Positions 37,901-46,964 are shown, counted from the stretch's first letter. The stretch is 64,000 bases of DNA from Symbiodinium natans (GCA_905221605.1 CAJNDS010002456.1:343795-407794); one strand, 5' to 3'. Notes: generated by a model from the letters alone, not told the origin. Numbers and translations: made by a program.

Positions 37901-40607
37901 TCAAACCCATCGGCGTATAGCAAGAAATCACCCAAGCTCCGGTAGAAGACGTAAACGCATGACGATGTCTGGGGTTGAAGATCGCAGGCCTCTGAGTGAT
38001 AGAAGTCGTCCGTCCTAGAACAGCTTCACCTCGATCATTGCTTCGAAGTTCTGGCTTTTGATCCGTACCTCCGACATGTGGATTTTCTTCTTCTTCACCT
38101 TCCAACCACAGCCTTCCTTCTTCTCCAAGGGCAATCACATGGTTGTAGGTATTGGGATGGTTCCTGTAGTCTTTATGGGTTGGAACGTCCTTCGCCCTGA
38201 GGAGAATCATCGCGGACCAGTTTCCCTCAGATTCCAGGTGAGTTTGCAGCTGCAGCTTCATGAAGACATTGAGGTATCTCGCGAGCCAGGGTCTCTTTGC
38301 CATTGTTGCGGTGACTCCTTGAGTTCCTCCAAACGAGTATGCCCCAATCACCAAAGACGACTCATGGGTTCCCCGCCTTTGATTCACCATCTCACTTCCG
38401 ATAGGCACCGCATTCAGCAACTGCACTGCATCCTCCCTTGAGAACCTCGCCTGGCTGAAGTACTCCTTGCACAGTCTCTCATCTTCCACGATGTCTTCCA
38501 ACCTTTTGGCCTTTCCACTAATCCCTTCCTTGGATCCCACGGTTGCCAATGCCTGTAACTCCGCTTCCTCCTCTGACCCTTCCAAGCCACACATCGTTGT
38601 CAGCTCAGGTTCCACCCAAATGCCAGACAGTGTAGTCTTCGACGTCAGCCTTCTTCTCGGTTGAGGTAGCGGAGTCAACACATCTTCTTCGTGAACAGAC
38701 ATCTCTGCTTCTGGTTCTGGATCCCTTGGCGTCCGCAACGAAGTCGTCTGCCACAAGTTCCCCTTCTTTGTCCAGACCACATGTCCATTGGTGACATCTG
38801 GCGATGGTCCCAGGTAATGGCCCTCAATCCACTTTGGCGCCAAATCGTTGCTCTTGCTGACGCCGTAATGCTTGGTTTTGATCAGGACCTTAGAGCCAAA
38901 CGCCGCTATGGATGGCCATGGTCGCAAACACCTCCTCATTCTTTGCTGCACCGCCGCCGTATGTGCTGCCAGTGGCCAAAACGACTTGGCCTTTTCCTCA
39001 CCAATTTGATTCGCCAGCATTTGTATCAGGATTCTTGTTCTTCCTTTCACAAACTTCACTGCTGCTTCTGCAACGCCATTGGCTGCTGGATCCTCTCCTT
39101 CTGTGGCTGACCTCACGATCCCTTGCGAAGACATCCAGGCCCGAAATGGCGTAGATGAAAGCTCCTTCGCCCTGTCCGAGTGGATTTTTAGGATCGGGAA
39201 GCCCATCAACTTGACCTCCGCACAGATCTCCTGAACTCGGGTCAGGACCTCAGAAGCTATCCGTGACTTCAACGGCTTGGTGAAGTAGGCAACGTCATAC
39301 TCAAATGGCTCCCTTAGCTCTTGTAGTTCTCGGTCAGCTGCATCTTCTTGTTCAGGAGCTTCGGGATTCGCTGGAGGCTTTGCTACCTCATCTTCCTGCA
39401 CTCGCTTGTCTTCCTTCTCTTCAAACAGGCCGACCAAAGCAGGATCTTCACCTTCTTCTGGGTCTGGTGGAGGGGTTTGAGCGATTTTGGGGTATCTGAA
39501 AGCGCCCACCAAGAGGTACTTATGGTTTGCCCCGAATATCGACCTCCCCTTCACTCTCATCGGCCCGCAGATGTCCAGGTGAAGCACAAACGGAAAAGGA
39601 TGGCTCACAGCTCTGTGGGACCTTCCATTTGCCAAGAACTTTATGCACTCCCGGCAATCTTGCCTGAAAGGATAATGGTCTCGTTGTAGATGAATCTGCC
39701 ATTCCTCGCGAACATTCTTGGAGAGTCGATGTAACTCATGCTCCTCATCCAGGCATATTTCTTCGTCTCCTTCAACTCCCCACCTTCCAGCCCAGGCCTT
39801 TATCGCCTTGGCGATTTCCTCCACCAACTTCGGTGCCCATCTTGCCAGGTCCTTCGAAGATGCCACTTGACTTGGTTGAAACATAGTCGCCTTTCTCCCA
39901 TGCAAGTGCTCCAACGCTAGATTCGTGGCTATCGTTGTCGGTTTGACCGCTTGATGTCCCAGGCACCCTTGATCGAAGGTGTACATGCTCAAACCTGCAA
40001 ACTCGAGGAATTTCTTCATGAAGTCCGAGTCCCACACCGAAGGTGCAACGTGGTAGAGGGGATGGTTCTCTTTCAAGTAGGTTCTCGGGGACGCCGGATG
40101 TTCAAGCAAAAACCCAGTTCCCGGAGGTCTTGTCCATGACGGTCTGGCAATCCAGCTTGAGTGCCTGCTCCTTTGTGCAACCGTGAACAAGACCATCATT
40201 CGGACTATCAGCCTCGTGTCTAGATCCACCTTAGCTTGATCCTTGTCTGACAAGCCCGCGATTCCCAGGAAGTTCTCAAACGATCTCAAAGGCTTCGGAC
40301 CATCATCCAACTTGTGTCGCAAGATGCTTGCCGTTCGACACGGCGGTCCTCCAAGGATCTCTTCCAAACGCCCTGACAGCGCTGCCCACATCAACAGCTG
40401 GAAGATACTTCCCTGCTCGTCCATGTTGAAAGATCTACTGTCCTCCAAGTCGATTGAGATCACTACCATTCCATGGTGCCCTTCTAGCTTGCTGATGTCA
40501 TCCTGAGGCCTTGTTTTTCCAGCATACACATGCACTACCCAACGCCTCGAGGCCCATAGTTGTTTTCGCCACTTCGATTCCATGGGAATTTCTTCAGCAA
40601 TTTCCAA
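34950..40607 (-). CDS. Copia Pol polyprotein (MTase-like, integrase, RT, RNase H, TM tail)
   Basis: About 1880 aa. Residues 20-235 resemble a C5 DNA-methyltransferase fold: VVHVYAG (motif I-like), VVISIDL, GGPPCRTAS at 86-94 (motif IV with Cys90), FLLEHP (motif VI position) and a KPTTIATNL stretch. Integrase at about 305-580: HxxPxRxDCxxC zinc segment, catalytic Asp345 (LHLDICGP), Asp about 475 (HSDRAKE) and Glu 36 residues later (NGVAEAA), a D-35-E spacing. RT at about 1150-1400 with DIRNAFLLAP and VYVDDLLYLG (about 1330). RNase H at about 1495-1640: FSDASYG, VAEAELTE, VDNCAAIAL, LADLGTK. A membrane segment YVLVILGCAGMLMVW lies near 1700 and a Cys/His tail (HTSRACWGL...CRCC) near 1835. The frame is open back to a TGA at 40668; the first ATG is at 40583. 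No internal stop. Confidence 0.95.
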   Translation of the reverse strand: MEIAEEIPMESKWRKQLWASRRWVVHVYAGKTRPQDDISKLEGHHGMVVISIDLEDSRSFNMDEQGSIFQLLMWAALSGRLEEILGGPPCRTASILRHKLDDGPKPLRSFENFLGIAGLSDKDQAKVDLDTRLIVRMMVLFTVAQRSRHSSWIARPSWTRPPGTGFLLEHPASPRTYLKENHPLYHVAPSVWDSDFMKKFLEFAGLSMYTFDQGCLGHQAVKPTTIATNLALEHLHGRKATMFQPSQVASSKDLARWAPKLVEEIAKAIKAWAGRWGVEGDEEICLDEEHELHRLSKNVREEWQIHLQRDHYPFRQDCRECIKFLANGRSHRAVSHPFPFVLHLDICGPMRVKGRSIFGANHKYLLVGAFRYPKIAQTPPPDPEEGEDPALVGLFEEKEDKRVQEDEVAKPPANPEAPEQEDAADRELQELREPFEYDVAYFTKPLKSRIASEVLTRVQEICAEVKLMGFPILKIHSDRAKELSSTPFRAWMSSQGIVRSATEGEDPAANGVAEAAVKFVKGRTRILIQMLANQIGEEKAKSFWPLAAHTAAVQQRMRRCLRPWPSIAAFGSKVLIKTKHYGVSKSNDLAPKWIEGHYLGPSPDVTNGHVVWTKKGNLWQTTSLRTPRDPEPEAEMSVHEEDVLTPLPQPRRRLTSKTTLSGIWVEPELTTMCGLEGSEEEAELQALATVGSKEGISGKAKRLEDIVEDERLCKEYFSQARFSREDAVQLLNAVPIGSEMVNQRRGTHESSLVIGAYSFGGTQGVTATMAKRPWLARYLNVFMKLQLQTHLESEGNWSAMILLRAKDVPTHKDYRNHPNTYNHVIALGEEGRLWLEGEEEENPHVGGTDQKPELRSNDRGEAVLGRTTSITQRPAIFNPRHRHAFTSSTGAWVISCYTPMGLNRLKDEEVQQLLSLGFPLPLTMEQEIRPEKEAAGGWTERIGVPQGFVEMKVDWKLTHVDENDAQPRECAPKLQAMSMRALKEDAVICEKEDEDVEDMVQRQYRAAAMRLELEAQKEAFGKWEQEGVVPSGDLLNGVTQEADSLEERLLDVERRFQQSLKQLQALANPPSEEEPSDVPGGVEAILESLVTPLQVVYTLPLDEFKQHLSKWVKAIQKEINALVDMGALRALSLEEQHRLKRDGLLCVPPAKGVFTAKPPDEPQTLYKRKARVVICGNYQEKQDKEDVYATGCASESLRTVLAWTASKDEDVGGTDIRNAFLLAPMPKEEVVYAIRTPTVVKEAFALIGVLLPEVYAVERALYGFRRSPKLWNNFRNEELSKAKIEIAGRTAVLKQLVSDENIWAVVWEDKLLQCPHASPAQLAISFIVVYVDDLLYLGRKYIIKGIHKWVAEKWKCNDLEFATESSPIRFLGLEIYRSAKGIRITQEGYVTEVIRQHGLEEARVVSTPCPKEWLLGPDLEEGSEEFDARQLHAAQKVTGELLWVATKTRPDIIHQVATMCALVSRRPIFVERLGTRVIQYLAGTRKYGLSYKVGANCMRVVAFSDASYGPSGGRSIGCTVATVGEQPVAWRASRQPTVALSVAEAELTEVIHAAQQLEGIAVYIEEFSGKRAEREILVDNCAAIALSNQAPGCWRSRHLKIKAQYLRQQTSEGNLTIRHIPGTLQLADLGTKCFSLARLRELVRLWGLMPEEEQGAQPKPLDASMARLVYMGILLGAPTTVLGKVKEPLPLEYPWEFYVLVILGCAGMLMVWEAIKWLCYRWWHSEQVWLARERRVERLRRKAARAVEDELRTWKEGAEVEEELPPPTRLSRIQQSEEQASSSTSALGNRPTMVDKQTQATPAIRPCDPPPRQIEIQIQQVLHDGPYFLTDSGDALHTSRACWGLRNASRVNQRMLCRCCRDNGGEPLYERTPGTSRALRQADTF

Positions 40608-40667
40608 CCATCCTTGTCTGTGACTGGAACTTCTTCTGCAATTTTTCCAATCAAGCTCATCGGCATG

Positions 40668-42728
40668 TCATTCAAGAACGGGAGTGTTTGCAGCAAGCCT
40701 GTGCACGATACTCTGCTTCCAGCGCTCCCAGCTTTGATCCAGGCCCACCTCCATTGCTGCCACCTGCTCCTCAAACGCATCCATCGCTGCTGTGAACGAC
40801 AACAACCTCTTCTGTTCTAACTCGGAGATGATCCTCAAGCCCTCTGACTCCACCACCTCCGGGCAGTCATTTCGAACACGTACTCGCAGCTTTCCAAACT
40901 CTGGATGCTTTATCACGAGGCTTCTCGGGTTCCAGTGTACCTCACAGTTCAGCAAGCGCACCAATTTCCCCAATGGCAAGATTGCATCTGAGCCCTCTTC
41001 CCCAAGTAGCGTTCCACCCGGGTTCTGCTTGAGCTCTTTGCTTTGTCCTCCCGCCAAATTCACCTTGACCGTCCTGGCCCAGTCCAACTCGCCCTCTGAT
41101 GCCCCACGATACGCATGTGTTGCTCCACTGTCTAGGAGAGCAAATCTCTCCTTGATCGGCTCCGCCTCCTTCAGAGCCATCAAATGTGTTCTCTTGAACT
41201 CATCCAACGGCTCCTCCTCCAACGAGATCGCCTGCAGTCGCCGCAGTTCATCGATTTGCTCTTGTAGCCGAAGCATCCTCAGCAACTCTTGAGGTTCCAG
41301 ATTCGTCAATGACTGCAACGTAGGATTTGATGCCTTAGGCTGAGCCGTCATTGGAATGGAGGAGCTGCTCGTCGTGGTTGCCGACGCTGCTGCTATTGGG
41401 GGTGGCGCTGAGGTTGCAGTTGCTGAAGCCTCACCTCCTGTCAGCCCTGGCGGTTCATTTGGCGACGGAGGCACCGATGAGGAAGAAGCTGCTTGTCCTC
41501 TTAGCGCTGGCTGTCCCTTCTGCGATGGATCCTTCGGAGGTCCTGCCTTAGCAGTTGGAGAGGTCGGTGATTGCCCCGCTGTGCATGCTGCTGCCCTGTG
41601 TTTCTTCGAACCACATTTCCAACACCTATCCTTCTTGTCCGGCAGCTCCTTGAACTCATGCCCAAACTTGCACTCCTGGCCCTTCATGCATCCACTCTCT
41701 GAGGTGAAGAATTTGCAGGCCTTTGGTTTTGCTTGAGGGTTCTTGGGCGGCCTTTCGCTCGGTGACGCAGTAGGTGTTGTAAGCCCTCTCAGCTTCGGAT
41801 TCGGAGACTCGGAGGAAGAAGCCGTCCCTTTTCCTCCCTTTCTAGCATCCCCACCTGTAGCCATCTGCTCCGCTTCTGACAACAAATGTTGATGCAGCTT
41901 CATCACTCCCTCCTGTGTTGGGACCTGATCGATCATCAAGTTGCTCCGTATCATCGAGGTCCGGAATTGCGCTTCCTGATTTGCATATAACAAGGACCTC
42001 GTCACATTCGTCAAACCAGCCACCAGAATGGAGGGATCTGGCGTGGACAAACCAATCACCTTGGCCCGCCGGAGCCATCGTTCCCATTCACGAAGCACCA
42101 CTACCAATTCTGCTGGCGTAGTCACCGAAGTTGGCGTAGTCAGCTTTGAGAGGATCAACTGCCGTTCTCCTTCTCCTCCCGGCTGGTACAAGATAGTGAG
42201 CCTGAACATCGCTTGAATCACAGTTGTCTTTCGTGATGCGACCAGCTCCGACTTGACCTCTGTTGCCAGTGCTGCTAAAATCAGATGTGCTGCTCGTGCA
42301 TGTACTCGTGAAAACTGTCCAGTGATCAGCTCCGGTGGTTCCTCAGGTTGCAGGGTGAGTCGCTCATAAGGAGTTGACCTGAGGTACTCTTGGTAGGCCC
42401 TGTTCACACACTCCATGATGCGAGCCCACCATTCGCCGCTCGAGTCGCTCAGATCTGCCATATACGTTTGCAGCAACGACACCCAGTCTTGATAATCTAT
42501 CGGAGCAGATTCCGTTGGAGATGGTAGCGACGGTAGCACAGCCGATCCCGGTTTCACAATCTCTGGGGTTTGTTGGGATTGCGAACCTATCTGCTTCAGC
42601 ATAGCCGCTTGTAACTGCTGCATGCCAGTGACCAAGACGTTCAATGGATCTGCCTTTGCCGTGGGTGCTGTCGCACTTTGCTGCTGCCTTACCCCCGACT
42701 CTGGCATTGGTCTGGAACTAGAAGGCAT
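40668..42728 (-). CDS. Copia Gag C-terminal part with zinc fingers and aspartic protease
   Basis: 686 aa from ATG 42728. A capsid-like helical region (about 60-290) leads to a CCCH zinc finger C-x8-C-x5-C-x3-H (CKFFTSESGC...CKFGH, about 338-360). A CCHC knuckle C-x2-C-x4-H-x4-C (CWKCGSKKHRAAAC, about 363-380) follows, then a retropepsin motif LLDSGATH near 530. The CCHC knuckle would bind element RNA; the protease would cleave Gag-Pol. The frame is -1 relative to the upstream Gag ORF, and the overlap contains an A6 run (minus strand, 42778-42783). It ends at TGA in the same frame as Pol, but the best coding match at this end lies in another frame. Confidence 0.9.
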   Translation of the reverse strand: MPSSSRPMPESGVRQQQSATAPTAKADPLNVLVTGMQQLQAAMLKQIGSQSQQTPEIVKPGSAVLPSLPSPTESAPIDYQDWVSLLQTYMADLSDSSGEWWARIMECVNRAYQEYLRSTPYERLTLQPEEPPELITGQFSRVHARAAHLILAALATEVKSELVASRKTTVIQAMFRLTILYQPGGEGERQLILSKLTTPTSVTTPAELVVVLREWERWLRRAKVIGLSTPDPSILVAGLTNVTRSLLYANQEAQFRTSMIRSNLMIDQVPTQEGVMKLHQHLLSEAEQMATGGDARKGGKGTASSSESPNPKLRGLTTPTASPSERPPKNPQAKPKACKFFTSESGCMKGQECKFGHEFKELPDKKDRCWKCGSKKHRAAACTAGQSPTSPTAKAGPPKDPSQKGQPALRGQAASSSSVPPSPNEPPGLTGGEASATATSAPPPIAAASATTTSSSSIPMTAQPKASNPTLQSLTNLEPQELLRMLRLQEQIDELRRLQAISLEEEPLDEFKRTHLMALKEAEPIKERFALLDSGATHAYRGASEGELDWARTVKVNLAGGQSKELKQNPGGTLLGEEGSDAILPLGKLVRLLNCEVHWNPRSLVIKHPEFGKLRVRVRNDCPEVVESEGLRIISELEQKRLLSFTAAMDAFEEQVAAMEVGLDQSWERWKQSIVHRLAANTPVLE

Positions 42729-43948
42729 TCCCGACGGTGACGTAGTGCTCGGATGTGCATTATAGCCTCCGAGCGCCTTTTTTGTTGTGGTAGGCCACTC
42801 CTTCCTCCTACATGAGGATACTCTTCCCTTCCTTGACCTCCAAGCCCAGGAGAAGGATCACCTGCTTGACGAACCTCTGGCATTGATGGGAACAAGGAAT
42901 TGCCTCCTGGTCCAGAAAGTCCAGCTAGATTGCGAGCATGAGCGCCTTCTTGTTGTGGTAGGCGGCCATCTCCTTCCTCCCGCTGCTCTCTCCCATCCAT
43001 TGCCCTTCGCTTGTCCAGCTCTGCCGTCAACCTCCGCACCTCATCTTGCGAAGATTTCAGCATGCTCATCACACCCGCCATCTGCCGTCTGACCTCTTCC
43101 TGAACCACATCTGACGGAACATCTGAGGTACTTGCAGATTCACGCGGAACTTCACGTCGTGGGGGATGCAGCAAGGGAGCCTCTTGCTCCATGGCTTGCA
43201 CCCTTTCCCATTGCTGCTGAGTCCACAAAGTCTCAGCTCGCGGTCTGCTTGGTGGCGAGGCTCGTTCCATCGGCGACGGACAAGGAGAAGGACACATCCA
43301 TGCAGGTGGCGGCGTCTGGAAACCTGAAAAGGCCTCACCCCGTCTCTGAAATCCTTCCAACACTTCATGCTGTCTCCTCCTCATCCAGCGCATCATCGGA
43401 TTCGCTGGCCCTGAGCTTGCCACTTCTCCAACATGTGCCGCACCAGAAAGTTGAGCCGCTAGCACATCTTCCGGAAACTGCACATGCTCTGTTGGTGGCA
43501 ATTGCGAAGCGTTGATGATAGCATTCAAGGGCATGCCAGGAGCCATCTCCATCGTTGGCTCGTTGCCAGAACTACATCCAGCACTCACCATCGCTCCAAT
43601 TGCCATCTCACTGCTGCTTACGGACCTTGCACCACCAACTATCGGAACCATTGCACCACTTGCCAAACCCACTGCTGAGCCCATTGTCCCATAAGTGGAT
43701 CCACACGACTGACCTGGCGCTAAGGCCTCCGGTTGGGGTGCTCCCCTAGGCCCAGCTCGGCCCTCCCTCTCTGTGCCCACAGCTTCTCTGCCGCCAGATG
43801 TTCCATTGCACATTCCAGCATACTGAGGGCCGTGGGTTTCACCTTCGAGCGAAGTTCCAGCAGGATCAGCGTTAACTTGGGCGGTCATAACCTGATGAAC
43901 AGAAACTTCTCGATTCTGTGCCGTGTCATCTTGCGCAGGGGATGCCAT
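42689..43948 (-). CDS. Copia Gag N-terminal ORF
   Basis: 419 aa, low-complexity and Pro/Met/Gly-rich, with a probable coiled coil around 290-330 (QEEVRRQMAGVMSMLKSSQ region). It begins at ATG 43948, which lies inside the 5' LTR, so the first 18 or so codons are LTR-encoded. It overlaps the next ORF by 40 bp in the -1 frame. No family motif was recognised. Assignment as Gag rests on position and on the zinc-finger ORF that follows. Confidence 0.75.
   Translation of the reverse strand: MASPAQDDTAQNREVSVHQVMTAQVNADPAGTSLEGETHGPQYAGMCNGTSGGREAVGTEREGRAGPRGAPQPEALAPGQSCGSTYGTMGSAVGLASGAMVPIVGGARSVSSSEMAIGAMVSAGCSSGNEPTMEMAPGMPLNAIINASQLPPTEHVQFPEDVLAAQLSGAAHVGEVASSGPANPMMRWMRRRQHEVLEGFQRRGEAFSGFQTPPPAWMCPSPCPSPMERASPPSRPRAETLWTQQQWERVQAMEQEAPLLHPPRREVPRESASTSDVPSDVVQEEVRRQMAGVMSMLKSSQDEVRRLTAELDKRRAMDGREQREEGDGRLPQQEGAHARNLAGLSGPGGNSLFPSMPEVRQAGDPSPGLGGQGREEYPHVGGRSGLPQQKRRSEAIMHIRALRHRRECLLVPDQCQSRG
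42778..42783 (-). promoter_or_regulatory. Candidate -1 frameshift site, A6 run
   Basis: Minus-strand CAACAAAAAAGGCGC sits in the overlap of the two Gag frames; slipping back one base joins them. The zero-frame codons (A AAA AGG) are not a textbook X XXY YYZ heptamer, so slippage or an indel is equally possible. Confidence 0.4.
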
Positions 43949-44266
43949 GCTGATCTTTGCTAGACCCTGAAATCAAACCCCCCGAACAAAACAACTCAAC
44001 CTCAGACCTTCCTTCCTCAATGGGGTACCAACGGGACCTAAGGGCTTGAGGACTAAGGGCAACCGAAAAACCGGAAGACCCCTCCCAAACCCAACAACCC
44101 CTCACTTCCCCCAAGAAGGCCCAAACCCTTACAAGCCAGCGGTACACTTCTCGATTTGTGCACCTCATCGCTTGAGCCACGGTTGGCCGGAGTTCTGCAA
44201 TTCACAACGATCGCACTTCGACCTGGGCTTAAGCTGTTCACATGGAGCTGCTTCTCCACTTCAGCA
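43893..44266 (-). repeat. Copia 5' LTR
   Basis: 374 bp, TG...CA, upstream LTR for minus-strand transcription. The sequence just inside (minus strand GGTTATGACCGC) does not match the usual initiator-Met tRNA primer site and is read as Gag codons. Confidence 0.95.
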
Positions 44267-44271
44267 AAAAC
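44267..44271. repeat. Copia target-site duplication, right
   Basis: AAAAC. Confidence 0.85.
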
Positions 44272-44316
44272 CTAAGGGAAATGACAGACAATCCGTCCAA
44301 AATGTATGGAAAGTAG

Positions 44317-44356
44317 GGTTTTTCCTAAAGAAAACCAAGAAAATCGACCAAAAAAG
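44317..44356. repeat. Right arm of a long-range inverted repeat
   Basis: AAAACCAAGAAAATCGACCA is the reverse complement of the segment at 32541-32583. Confidence 0.65.
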
Positions 44357-44464
44357 AATAAAAATGGCCAAAAAAAAAATAAAGACCCTCAAAAAAACTC
44401 CACCCATTCTGTCCAGTCTTTTTCTTTGTAAGTAACTCTCAAGCGCCCTCCTGTCGCTCGGTAG

Positions 44465-44623
44465 GCTTGCAGACGCTAAACAAGCGGATGACTGCCACCT
44501 CAGCCACGGCAGACGCTGTTGCCGCGTATTTGGAAGCACACCCGGCCGTCAACAGGGTCATGTACCCGACGCTCCCTTCACACCCAACGTACAGCCTCGC
44601 TCAGCAGTACCTCACTCGTGGAG
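44465..44623 (+). CDS. Orphan exon of a Cys/Met-metabolism PLP enzyme (cystathionine gamma-synthase/lyase type)
   Basis: Encodes (G)LQTLNKRMTATSATADAV then AAYLEAHPAVNRVMYPTLPS and HPTYSLAQQYLTRGG. This matches the C-terminal part of trans-sulfuration PLP enzymes (GLxTLxxRMxxHxxNAxxVAxyLExHPxVxxVxYPgLpSHP). Acceptor cggtag; GT donor at 44624. No upstream exons (the lysine/PLP region) or downstream exons were found. The left flank is repeat and copia DNA. It may be one exon of a gene with very long introns, or a broken copy. The specific enzyme cannot be decided from one exon. Confidence 0.75.
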
Positions 44624-45508
44624 GTGCTGCATTGCAAAATGGGGGGGGGAGGGGAGTATGCCACTTGCCAAATTACAGGCTATCATCTGAACATTCGGAA
44701 ACATGTTTCAGATGTTTGCAGCCTGAGGTCCTGGTTGCATCTGGTTTCACGTGGGTGCAGCGAAGAAGGTGGTCATGAGCATCCTGGCACACGGGGGCGG
44801 TGGCCCTGAATGCAAAACCTCCTTCGGTGCATCCTCCGCTCGGGTCGCTCGGCTTGATGTCGTCGACTTGGCTAGGTGGCCAGCAGATGGATCAAGAAAT
44901 ATCAAGAATTGCCAGAGCATTGCAGGGAACCACTGTGCCAACCTGCTGTGAAGCCCACGTCAGGCAATCAGCAAAGCAACTCTATCTCTCACTCTCTCTC
45001 CCTCTTGTTTCTCAACCTGCATCTCTGCCCTCCCATGCACGAGAGGGTCTTGAAAGACAGCTACTGGAACACTCAGTCGCCAACCACTGCATGAACCGGG
45101 CAAGTCATGGCCTTCATCCAACAAAGCGATGCTTTGGAACTCTGGATCAAACTGATGTAAAAACGTCCACTTCTGAGGTTGACCCCTGGCCTCAGCAGCG
45201 GCCCTCAAATGCCTGGGAGTGGCCACGCAGCGAAAATCAGGAGCGTGTTCTGCCAAATACCTTGCCCCCTGTCCACCCCCAAGCCTGCTTCAGATGCATT
45301 TATCATGATGGTAAGTGGGAAAGCCCCCTCCATTGTTAAACCCTGAGTGCAGCGTCAGGGGCTGGAGGGGACTTGGCTTCGCCTGGCAGTGGGTTATGCG
45401 GAGCCTTTGGGGGAGACGAAGGCGGATGGGCCAGAGAGCTAAAGTCTGCTAAAGGTGTGAGGATCTATTGGGTCCACTCATGTCTTTCCTTCCCAAATCT
45501 GGTGCCAG

Positions 45509-45620
45509 GCGGCTTTGGACGTCCTGCTAGCCCAGCTGTTCCCAGCCAACACTACGGTGCTTTCGCAGCCAAAGCCAATGAAGGAAGCGGCCCTTTGGCA
45601 GATGAAGAGTTGCGGGTTAG
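45509..45620 (+). CDS. Possible exon, unknown protein
   Basis: After acceptor gtgccag the frame reads ALDVLLAQLFPANTTVL then SQPKPMKEAALWQMKSCG, with coding-like composition. No family recognised; the 3' end is uncertain. Confidence 0.3.
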
Positions 45621-46964
45621 TCCATGAAGCAATAACGTACAAGGCGCAAGTATTTGACGGGTTTGAGTCGGATATCCTGTGTCGAAAGCAAATGCACGGG
45701 CAATCAAAACCAGTGGCCCTTGAGAGCTCTTCATTTGGCGGCAGGAGTTTCTTAGTATGGTGGGTACCATCGCGCTCCTAAGTCTACAGCATGTTTATAT
45801 AGGCGTCTCGCAGCTCCGATGCTCTTTTTATTGTTCTAGCGGTGGGTAAGTTGCCGACTCAGAAATTGCATATGCGTCTTGTGAACTTTGGCCGGGGCGG
45901 GTGAGAATCTGCTCTGCTGCAGCGCATCCGTGGCAAAAGTGTTGCTTGCTGGTTACGCAGGCAGGCAACATAGCCTGCCTCAGGCAGGCAACATAGCTGG
46001 CATGGATCTTGTTCATCCTTCTTTGCCAACTCTTCAGAAGAGCCAGGCAGAGACTCATGCCAACTTGATATTCCTGACGACCAACGGAGCAAGGGACGAA
46101 ACCATGGGTCATATCACAGGATATGAGCCAGACAAAACCAATCAAACCAAGCAATCGACTGCCATTTTGCGCCATTCAGAACTGTGTCACCGCCCCTCGA
46201 AACTCAGGCCTTGCCGCAGCAAGAAGCAGCTCCGGGCCTGCGCTGGAAGCGTCGATAGCGATGCCAAGGACCTTCGTGGGACGCATGATGTTGGGCCCGG
46301 TGTCCCTGCGTCGCAGGCGCACCGGCGACTTGGAGTCTGACCCCTAAACCCATCTAAAGCCTCTACAAGCCTCTACGTCTCTGGCAACTCTCAGACTCGG
46401 ATGGTCAGGACAGCTCACAGCTTGTTCGACTGTGCGAGCGCGGCCAGAGCAGCTGATATTGCCAGCTCGTCATGTACGCATAGGAGGCCCAGCTGTCAAA
46501 GACTAAAGCGCGTGTCCTGCGCAAGCTGCTTCTATCAGGCAACGATCCTAATGCGAGGGCATCTTCGAGCCGTTTGGATCCTCTTGTACAGTGTACAGAA
46601 CCCCGCGGTAAGTACGCCTTCGTGTGAGTCTGAGAAGCTGCAACGCAGATTCGCTGCAACGAGCGTGGGCGTCAACATCACGCTCCAGCCTGGCTTCCAC
46701 ACAGGATGAAAACACTGACTCGTTGTTTATGCCCACCCTGAAAGCACGGCGTTGACGATGCGCTGACGTGTTTCTTCGATTTCCTGTGACCTTCCGCAAT
46801 GTCTCGAAGTGCCCGAACTCGCCCATGTCACGTCCTTTGCCGGCCTGAGGCGTTTGTGGTCGAGGCCGGAGGCCTTGCTTTCAGCGTCATGGCCGCAGCC
46901 CCAGCGTGCAAGAAGTTCCCGGTCGTCGCGGCACGCTCGGCTTAACTTTTTGAGGCTGTTTAGA

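Larger units (their letters stand above)
34417..44266 (-). mobile_element. Complete Ty1/copia-type LTR retrotransposon
   Basis: 9,850 bp, transcribed from the minus strand. It has LTRs of 373 and 374 bp starting TG and ending CA, three substitutions and one indel apart, and a perfect 5-bp AAAAC target duplication. A purine-rich tract abuts the 3' LTR. Internal order is Gag, zinc fingers/protease, then Pol (methyltransferase-like domain, integrase, RT, RNase H, TM tail). The integrase-before-RT order and RNase H type place it in Ty1/copia. Near-identical LTRs indicate recent insertion. It landed in a 70-bp tandem repeat beside the satellite. Confidence 0.96.
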
